Shown here piece by piece: positions 58,078 through 64,000 of a stretch of 64,000 bases of DNA; the first letter of the stretch is position 1; every line of letters begins with the position of its first letter. The translations under genes were made by a program, and so were the position numbers. The notes under the pieces were generated by a model, which was not told the origin of the DNA, did no database searches, and saw nothing but the letters and a program-made list of their open reading frames with translations. This stretch comes from Phytomonas francai (lineage: Eukaryota > Euglenozoa > Kinetoplastea > Trypanosomatida > Trypanosomatidae). The stretch spans positions 683,333 through 747,332 of the forward strand of contig MJCC01000006.1 in assembly GCA_001766655.1 (NCBI GenBank). The letters run 5' to 3'.

Positions 58078-58660
58078 CACGGCTCAGGAGGAAGTGCATA
58101 TTTAGGTAAACGGGAAAGTATGCATGTGATGGTGATGGAGTTCGCAGCTCCTTTACCTTTTTGTTAGGGATGAAGGATTTTTTCTCATTTCATCGCGCTT
58201 CCAATCCTTTCCGCTCTTAGACCTCTTCTCTCCCCTTGTTTACACGGCTTGTTTCCCTTTGAACGAACACATATGTCTACATATGTGTAAGGAGATTTCG
58301 ACATCGCATTACGCGTTTCCCTTTGATATTGATTGAGCTTCATATGAGGTTAAATTAGTTTTTGTTTCCTTTTCACCCTTTTAGCAGACTCATTTGTTTT
58401 CGTAATAGGCATTGAACGGAACACAAGAAGCATCTTTTCGTATCATAAGCGCACCTCGGGGTGTCATTGGTGAAGGAGAGAGGATCAGGGGGCGGTGTGG
58501 ATTGCAATCAGGCTAGAGGGGTGGGTAGGCGATAGGAGGAAATTGGTAGCAGCATAACACCGAGGCATCAGTGCCCTTTGGCGTTAATATTGTTGCTAGT
58601 TTCTTAAGGGGTGAGCGGAGGATTGAAGTCAAAAGAACTACCGACCAGGGGGAACATGCA
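58078..58660. other. Spacer and distal leader of the ProRS gene
   Basis: 583 bases with no separate gene. It contains the distal acceptor (58359-58384). The ProRS frame is open from 58571, but the first in-frame ATG is at 58661. Confidence 0.5.
58359..58384 (+). promoter_or_regulatory. Distal predicted trans-splice acceptor of ProRS
   Basis: tttttgtttccttttcaccc, then ttttag, ends in AG at 58383-58384. A transcript from here would include the in-frame ATG at 58661 and the extended N-terminus; an out-of-frame ATG lies five bases earlier at 58656. Confidence 0.6.
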
Positions 58661-59266
58661 ATGCGTTTTCCATTTGTATTCTTGCAGCGTTCGACGCACA
58701 AAAAAGGTTTGCCTGCTGCACTGCCGCGGCTCGCGACGGGACTGTCCTTCTCTTGCTTAACTGAAGTTGCCTCAACGGCAACTTGGCCGAGGGTAAGGCT
58801 ACAAGAACTGTGTGGATTGCGATGTTTACCTTCTACGTTGATGCAAAAGACTGTAAACACGGTGACACGCCTTGTTCTCCGTCCCCACGAGCTCATCATG
58901 AACTACGCAGAGTTTGATCAATTCTGTCGGTGTAGTTGCAGTAGTCCCCATTTTCACCCACTTGCCGCCCTTCGATTCGCCGCGAAAAGCATGAAGCCAC
59001 TGCATTTCTTGTCTACACTTCTTCCCCAGAATGAAACCTTGTCCATGCTAAAGGGCATTGACTGCAATGTAGTCTGTTCACTCTTCTTCACTGTGCTAGT
59101 TTCAGTATTCTCTCTTTTTACCCCAACGCTACTCTTGTGTGACGGCGGATTGTTGTCTAAGAATACCATTTTATCAGACATTTGCATAAGTAATCTTTGC
59201 AAGCGCAACTCAGATTTTTTACAAAATAATTTGACCTTCGACCCGCCTCGAGTACCTTCAGCATTT
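58661..59266 (+). other. In-frame 5' extension of ProRS (possible mitochondrial isoform)
   Basis: From the ATG at 58661 the frame reads 202 codons straight into ProRS with no stop. The first 33 residues (MRFPFVFLQRSTHKKGLPAA...) lack acidic residues and are basic, as in mitochondrial presequences. The later part is Cys/Phe/Leu-rich with a hydrophobic stretch (about residues 125-150) and looks less like protein, so it may be leader sequence that is open by chance. Confidence 0.4.
59074..59161 (+). promoter_or_regulatory. Proximal predicted trans-splice acceptors of ProRS
   Basis: Two pyrimidine tracts (ctgttcactcttcttcactg and tattctctctttttacccca) with AG at 59098-59099, 59104-59105 and 59160-59161. 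From any of these the first ATG is 59267, which gives the compact ProRS start. Confidence 0.55.
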
Positions 59267-61417
59267 ATGTCGGTTTCTGACTGCAAGGGAGAGGAGGAGC
59301 TTCTCTGTGTGCTGAAGAGCCTTGGCTACGACCTCCCCACCATCGAGCACGAAGAGAAGAAAACGGTGGAGTCGGCGAACCTGGAGCTAGAGCGCTTCGG
59401 TGTGCCCTGCAACGGTACGATGAACATGTTCTTAAAGAGCAAGAAAAATGAATTGGTACTGATCACAGCATTGGACAAGACGACTATCAATTTAAAGCAT
59501 GTAAAGACATTGACGGGAGCAAAAGAGCTGCGCTTTGCCCCACCTGATGCCTTGAGTGAGAACCTGTGCGTCGTAAGGGGCTCTGTGACGCCGTTCGCGC
59601 TTATCAACAATTTGGAAAAGAAGAACATTATCGTACTTTTGGACAAGAATATGATGGAGAGCGCAATACCCTTTGTACTCCATCCTTGCCGTAATGATAA
59701 AAGCACTTTGGTGATGCCTTACCAGCTGGAGGCGTTTCTGAAAAAAATCGACTACCCTTTTAAGGTGGTTGACTTAGTCGGGAACGACCCCTCGGGTGAG
59801 GAGGGTCCTGCAGAGACGAAGCCCCTTTCAGCCGCTGTTGCTGTACCTCATTCACAAGCACCGGCGCCGGGCGAGACGCGGCTTGGGATAAGCGCTGCCC
59901 GCGAGGAGAACTTCTCGGCGTGGTACACCGAGGTGATCAGCAAGGGCGAGATGATCGAGTATTACGATGTGTCTGGTTGCTATATCATGCGCCCGTGGTC
60001 TTATTTTATTTGGAAGTCGGTTCAGCGTTTCTTGGGCTCTCGCATTGAGGAGATGGGAGTGGAGGACTGCTACTTTCCGATGTTCGTATCCAAATCCTGC
60101 CTGGAGCGTGAGAAGGATCATATCGAGGGGTTTGCACCGGAGGTGGCGTGGGTGACGAGGGCAGGAGAGACGGAACTGGAACTGCCTCTAGCCATTCGTC
60201 CGACCAGCGAGACAATCATGTACTCCCACTACGCTAAATGGATCCGAAGCCACCGCGATTTGCCGCTACGGCTGAACATGTGGAACAATGTGATTCGCTG
60301 GGAGTTTTCCCATCCCACACCATTCATTCGCACACGAGAGTTCCTTTGGCAGGAGGGTCACTGCGCATGGGCCACCGAGGAGGAGTGCGCGCGCGAGGTG
60401 TGGATGGTGTTGGACAACTACGCGTCTGTATACACAGACCTCTTGGCGGTGCCTGTTGTGAAAGGCATGAAAACCGAAAAAGAGAAATTCGCGGGTGCCT
60501 TCTACACCACAACCGTGGAGACTTTCATCGAGGGTATCGGCCGTGGCTGTCAGGGTGCGACAAGCCATCACTTGGGGCAGAACTTTGGAAAGATATTTGA
60601 TATCCGCTTCCAGGATCCTAATAATTCTGATGGTGAACCGTTGATTCCTTGGCAGAACAGCTGGGGATTCACTACTCGTTCCATCGGTGTAATGGTGATG
60701 GTGCATTCTGACAATCGTGGGTTGGTTCTGCCGCCGCGCGTGGCCTCGGTGCAGGTAATCATCATCCCTGTCGGCATTACCAAAGACACTATGAATGAGG
60801 AAAAGGACCGGCTTCTGGAGGGTTGCAAAAAATTGCAGGAGCAGCTCAAACGGTCTTCCATTCGCGCAAAGGTGGATTTACGTGACAACTACAGCCCTGG
60901 CTGGCGGTTTAATCACTGGGAGCTGAAGGGCGTCCCTGTGCGTGTCGAGGTCGGGCCGAAGGAGCTTGCGAACAATATGCTGTCGGTGGCCTTGCGTTAC
61001 AATGGTGAGAAATGCAGGATGGCCTGGGACGATGATGTAGCCTCGAAGATGATGGAGCTGATGGATAATATCCACGACTCCATGCTCGAGCGCGCCACCC
61101 GCATCCGCGATGAGCACCTATTTAAGATCACCGAGTGGGACGAGTTCGTGCCTATCCTCAATAAAAGGTGTATCATTCTAGCCCCATGGTGTGGCTCTGA
61201 GGCCTGTGAAGACAAGGTAAAGAAGGACAGTGCTGAGGAGTCCAAGCGGCTGTTGGCGCAGGAAGAGGTTCGCGAGGATTCCCGTGCGCCCAGTATGGGG
61301 GCAAAGATTCTGTGCATCCCATGCGAGCAGCCTGGCTCTGCCGAAAAGTTCAATTGCATATGCAAGGGATGTGAGGCATCTGGTACGAAATGGGCTTTGT
61401 TTGGCCGCAGCTATTAG
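59267..61417 (+). CDS. ProRS: Prolyl-tRNA synthetase with N-terminal editing (YbaK-like) domain
   Basis: The core protein from the ATG at 59267 has 716 residues. Residues 1-165 match a YbaK/ProX-type editing domain, which clears mischarged Ala-tRNA(Pro), as known in kinetoplastid and apicomplexan ProRS. The synthetase core follows from about 205: EENFSAWYTEVISKGEMIEY, DVSGCYIMRPWSYFIW, EDCYFPMFVS, then LAIRPTSETIMY (motif 2 region), NVIRWEFSHPTPFIRTREFL and WQEGHCAW. The anticodon domain (VQVIIIPVG) and a C-terminal zinc-type domain with paired cysteines come next, ending in the terminal Tyr typical of eukaryote-type ProRS (LFGRSY). It charges tRNA(Pro) in the cytosol. The same frame is open without a stop back to 58571 (232 extra codons), with an ATG at 58661; see the findings for possible dual localisation. 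Confidence 0.95.
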   Translation: MSVSDCKGEEELLCVLKSLGYDLPTIEHEEKKTVESANLELERFGVPCNGTMNMFLKSKKNELVLITALDKTTINLKHVKTLTGAKELRFAPPDALSENLCVVRGSVTPFALINNLEKKNIIVLLDKNMMESAIPFVLHPCRNDKSTLVMPYQLEAFLKKIDYPFKVVDLVGNDPSGEEGPAETKPLSAAVAVPHSQAPAPGETRLGISAAREENFSAWYTEVISKGEMIEYYDVSGCYIMRPWSYFIWKSVQRFLGSRIEEMGVEDCYFPMFVSKSCLEREKDHIEGFAPEVAWVTRAGETELELPLAIRPTSETIMYSHYAKWIRSHRDLPLRLNMWNNVIRWEFSHPTPFIRTREFLWQEGHCAWATEEECAREVWMVLDNYASVYTDLLAVPVVKGMKTEKEKFAGAFYTTTVETFIEGIGRGCQGATSHHLGQNFGKIFDIRFQDPNNSDGEPLIPWQNSWGFTTRSIGVMVMVHSDNRGLVLPPRVASVQVIIIPVGITKDTMNEEKDRLLEGCKKLQEQLKRSSIRAKVDLRDNYSPGWRFNHWELKGVPVRVEVGPKELANNMLSVALRYNGEKCRMAWDDDVASKMMELMDNIHDSMLERATRIRDEHLFKITEWDEFVPILNKRCIILAPWCGSEACEDKVKKDSAEESKRLLAQEEVREDSRAPSMGAKILCIPCEQPGSAEKFNCICKGCEASGTKWALFGRSY

Positions 61418-61905
61418 GAAAATACAGATATATTAGCGAATAAACAATACAAGGTAATCTTACTTCGCTAAGGTATGGAAATAATGTTAGCAGCGCATGA
61501 TATCAATCTTAAATTGTAAGGTTTTATTGTATAAGTACGAAAAAATGGAAGCTTTTTTCTTTATTGATAAATGCTCTAAAAACGCTTGTAAGACTTTTTC
61601 TTGTATCCCACGTTAAGGATTTATGAATTTTTTTTTAAAATTGTATTAGTATATACACTAAAACATGATTTTACACTATTCCCCTCTGCCCCCCTCTGGC
61701 CCCCACTCATATACACGCAGGTGACCCCTGCAATTCTGTTTATTATTGCCATTTTCCACGGCCACCCTCTTTTCCCCAATTTTCTATTCATCTGATGTAC
61801 ACATATATTTAAATAACTTTATTAAATCAAATAAACTTCTCTTCTTTGAATGAAGCAAAACCCTTGATAAACCAGCATTGTGGCATACTTATGTAGAGGG
61901 CTAGC
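61418..61905. other. Spacer with splice acceptor
   Basis: 488 AT-rich bases without a gene, apart from the strong C/T tract that precedes the SET gene. Confidence 0.55.
61677..61720 (+). promoter_or_regulatory. Predicted trans-splice acceptor for the SET gene
   Basis: A C-rich pyrimidine tract (attcccctctgcccccctct, then ggcccccactc) is followed by AG at 61719-61720. A second C/T tract at about 61753-61790 gives an alternative. Confidence 0.5.
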
Positions 61906-63804
61906 ATGGGTGCGTCGAGAAGGGGCTCATCACTGCTGTTAAGGCACATCCACTACAGCCTTCCTGCACTAGCGCAAATTTACGCACGGCATGCAGGGGT
62001 GGGGAGTTCTGCGGCTAGATCGCCTGCGAAGTCGAACCCCCTGGGAGCATCTCTATTTCCGACTGAGCCAACAACAGCAGAGGAGGGCGAACGCGTGTTG
62101 AGCTTTTTCTGTGACGAGTTGGGGATGGGTGCTGATGCCCTGTCCACCTGGCGCTTCCAGCTGCACAAGGCTATTGATCGGCGATGGGGGCCGCTTTATT
62201 CTGGCGCACCTGACAGAATGGGTGTTGCACGTGGAGCTCAGCGCCCCACGTTGTCGTCCTCGCCAGAGGCGATTCAGGCCCGGCAAGGTCTTGGAGACAG
62301 TTTTTCCGCCGGTCCGGGATCTCCCGGTCCCACGAGCGTTGATGGAGATCAAACGCTGTGGCTCATGCCACGGGCGGCGGACGCAGAGTTTATCAACAGT
62401 TGCCGCTTCAATTTGAAGGCTGTCATTTCACCGTTCGTCAGCCTCAGTCCACATGGTAATTTGACAAGGTCTGCCGCGATTGACGCATCGCAGTCACCAC
62501 CGCGAACCTACTCGCAGTCCAGCCGATTCTGCGCAACCAGACACATACCCGCTGGCATGTTTGTGCTGAGCATCCCAACCGAGGCGGCATTCTTTGCGGA
62601 CCCGCCCCGCGCGACGGATCCGCTGCTCAATTATTTTATCCACTTGGAGGATCTGGCTGGTCAGTTGATCGCAGTTTCCGACGATCCGACGGCGCCGCAC
62701 TTCGGGTACGTGCAGTATCTGAAGGAAAGCACCGTACCCGTGAGAAACTTGCCCTTTATATCGCGTGAGGAGGTGATGGGATTGCTGGAGATCACAACGA
62801 TGACGGGAAAGCAAGCGTCTGGTTCGCTGTTTGCACCATTTCCCACCTCCGAGGCAGCAAGCGTTTCACAAGAGAACAATCCGGAACGGCGCGCAGCCCC
62901 GATACCTATGAGCCCCGCGCTTAGTCTGTGGGATTTTTTTCATCACGATATGAAAGGTGAGCCGCTTAGCCCATACGTGCGAGAGAAGCTCGGCTTCGCG
63001 TCTACGCTTCCATCCGGCAGTGGTGGTAGCACAGCAGTCAAACCGACAAAATGTGCTATTGGAGAAGCGGAGTATGCGTGGTGGATAAGCCTGGTCCTCT
63101 CTCGCCGGGAGGGGTGTGCAACGTTGATTCCTCTCATCGACAAACTCAATCACAGTCCGTTGCCTAACACGTACTTCACGATGAGCACGCCTAGCTCGTT
63201 CTGCGGTATTGATGTTCTGGATAACCTGTTCGCCGGTGTACCGCTGGACTTGCTATACCACCCCTACGTGCATGTGTTTACAATACGGGATGTGCAACCT
63301 GGCGAGGAGCTAACCCTGTGCTATTCTTCCGCGCCGGACGGCGTGTATCGTCCAAGCTCGAGTGCTGCGTTGCCTCGCAAGCCGTCCTTCCTTGAGAGAA
63401 GCAGCGGCGAGGGCTCGAGTTTGACTCCACAGCGGAGGGGGGAAGAGATTGACAGCGTGGGATCGAGACCGATGCCGTGTGGCCGCTTACAAGAGAGCCT
63501 TTACGAGCAAGCCCTTGACGAGCTTTTCGAGGAAGGCGTGGGGGGGACGCCGGGGCAGGCCCTGCAGGTGCCAGGCGGCGGGGGGGACCTTCACACCCCG
63601 GCCCGTCGCCACCTGCACCCTGGGCCGCAGCTGGTGCAGACCCCCGAGGGCCGGGCTGCTTGGCATCTGCAATGGGGCTTTGCACCGCCTGTTGACGCGG
63701 TCTACAGCGCGTCCGATCTGAGGGAAATAGGTGCGCTAGTGGCGGAGCGGAGGGTGGATTCCAGGAGTCTTTTGTTCCCCCCTTTACCCACCGCCCACGG
63801 ATAG
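61906..63804 (+). CDS. SET-domain protein lysine methyltransferase (Rubisco LSMT/SETD3/SETD6 class)
   Basis: A 632-residue protein with a split SET domain of the non-histone type. After an N-terminal region of about 200 residues, the domain opens with RFCATRHIPAGMFVLSIPTEAAFF. A long inserted region follows (about 225-395). The SAM- and substrate-binding end comprises LIPLIDKLNHSPLPNTYF with the NH pair at 415-416, VFTIRDVQPGEELTLCYSS and the catalytic-site Tyr473. A C-terminal Gly/Pro-rich segment with helices (about 520-632) may be the substrate-binding lobe, shortened. Such enzymes methylate lysine (or actin histidine in SETD3) on non-histone targets. Target unknown. GC-rich gene; low-complexity inserts at about 100-150 and 495-590. 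Confidence 0.83.
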   Translation: MGASRRGSSLLLRHIHYSLPALAQIYARHAGVGSSAARSPAKSNPLGASLFPTEPTTAEEGERVLSFFCDELGMGADALSTWRFQLHKAIDRRWGPLYSGAPDRMGVARGAQRPTLSSSPEAIQARQGLGDSFSAGPGSPGPTSVDGDQTLWLMPRAADAEFINSCRFNLKAVISPFVSLSPHGNLTRSAAIDASQSPPRTYSQSSRFCATRHIPAGMFVLSIPTEAAFFADPPRATDPLLNYFIHLEDLAGQLIAVSDDPTAPHFGYVQYLKESTVPVRNLPFISREEVMGLLEITTMTGKQASGSLFAPFPTSEAASVSQENNPERRAAPIPMSPALSLWDFFHHDMKGEPLSPYVREKLGFASTLPSGSGGSTAVKPTKCAIGEAEYAWWISLVLSRREGCATLIPLIDKLNHSPLPNTYFTMSTPSSFCGIDVLDNLFAGVPLDLLYHPYVHVFTIRDVQPGEELTLCYSSAPDGVYRPSSSAALPRKPSFLERSSGEGSSLTPQRRGEEIDSVGSRPMPCGRLQESLYEQALDELFEEGVGGTPGQALQVPGGGGDLHTPARRHLHPGPQLVQTPEGRAAWHLQWGFAPPVDAVYSASDLREIGALVAERRVDSRSLLFPPLPTAHG

Positions 63805-64000
63805 GCCAGGGTTGCAGCCATAGGAGGCGCTATCGTTACAAATCTTATGAATCTTTTTTAAAAGGGCAGATTTGTGCAGGATCAAACTGAATTTTCTGTC
63901 AATATTCTCCCTCTCTGTCCCAAATTACGTTTCGTTATTTTGACACACACTGTTGGAGCAAACGGTTTTACTTGCTTTTATCCCGTGTATGCGTTGGGAC
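63805..64000. other. Window-edge spacer
   Basis: 196 bases after the SET gene. No gene seen. Confidence 0.5.

Noticed and set aside
58513..58899. 128-codon minus-strand frame over the ProRS 5' extension
   Set aside because: No domain or acceptor on that strand; all other genes here are on the + strand.
61906..61930. N-myristoylation of the SET protein (starts MGASRR)
   Set aside because: Position 6 is Arg rather than Ser/Thr and the context is weak, so the signal is not supported.

Overview
The window reads as nuclear DNA of a kinetoplastid flagellate, most likely a trypanosomatid. All convincing genes lie on the + strand, are long and intronless, and are head-to-tail with AT-rich spacers of roughly 0.3-1 kb. 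Many start codons follow a pyrimidine-rich tract ending in AG, as expected for polycistronic transcription with spliced-leader trans-splicing. The protein set is eukaryotic: CTL transporter, Utp25, DZIP1, NudC, Vps16, PKA catalytic subunit, class I PDE, NSUN2-like methyltransferase, Rab, MGRN1-like RING ligase and prolyl-tRNA synthetase. I cannot fix the genus.

Left part (1-20.9 kb): a 5'-open hypothetical protein, a choline-transporter-like membrane protein, a possible small membrane protein, a tandem MATH-like protein, a Vma22/CCDC115-like V-ATPase assembly factor, Utp25 (small-subunit processome), a DZIP1-like ciliary zinc-finger protein, a Cet1-type mRNA 5'-triphosphatase, NudC and an orphan small gene.

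Middle island (20.9-26.9 kb): about 6 kb without a convincing gene. It has an A+C-rich left arm, an array of about 8.9 identical 137-bp units running into a 10-N assembly gap, a G+T-rich right arm with G-runs and a strong G-quadruplex motif, and about 2 kb of very AT-rich DNA with TA repeats. The flip in base skew around the array inside a same-strand gene series makes it a candidate internal transcription boundary or centromere-like locus. This is the least explained part of the window.

Right part (26.9-64 kb): Vps16; a PKA catalytic subunit directly followed by a cyclic-nucleotide phosphodiesterase; an ankyrin protein; an RNA m5C methyltransferase; an AN1 zinc-finger protein with a CaaX end; a Rab5-like GTPase with an insert; a long coiled-coil protein; an N-myristoylatable MGRN1-like RING ligase; two small membrane-protein candidates (one RNase-kappa/V-ATPase-subunit-f-like); a triple CX9C mitochondrial protein; a 2.7-kb gene-poor stretch; a large probable mitochondrial protein; an SDHAF1-like LYR protein; prolyl-tRNA synthetase with an N-terminal editing domain and a long open 5' extension; and a SET-domain lysine methyltransferase.

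Recurring themes are endolysosomal function (Vps16, Rab, two possible V-ATPase factors), cyclic-nucleotide/PKA signalling, the flagellum (DZIP1) and mitochondrial assembly (CX9C, LYR). In kinetoplastids co-location mostly reflects polycistron order rather than functional operons, so these groupings are only suggestive.
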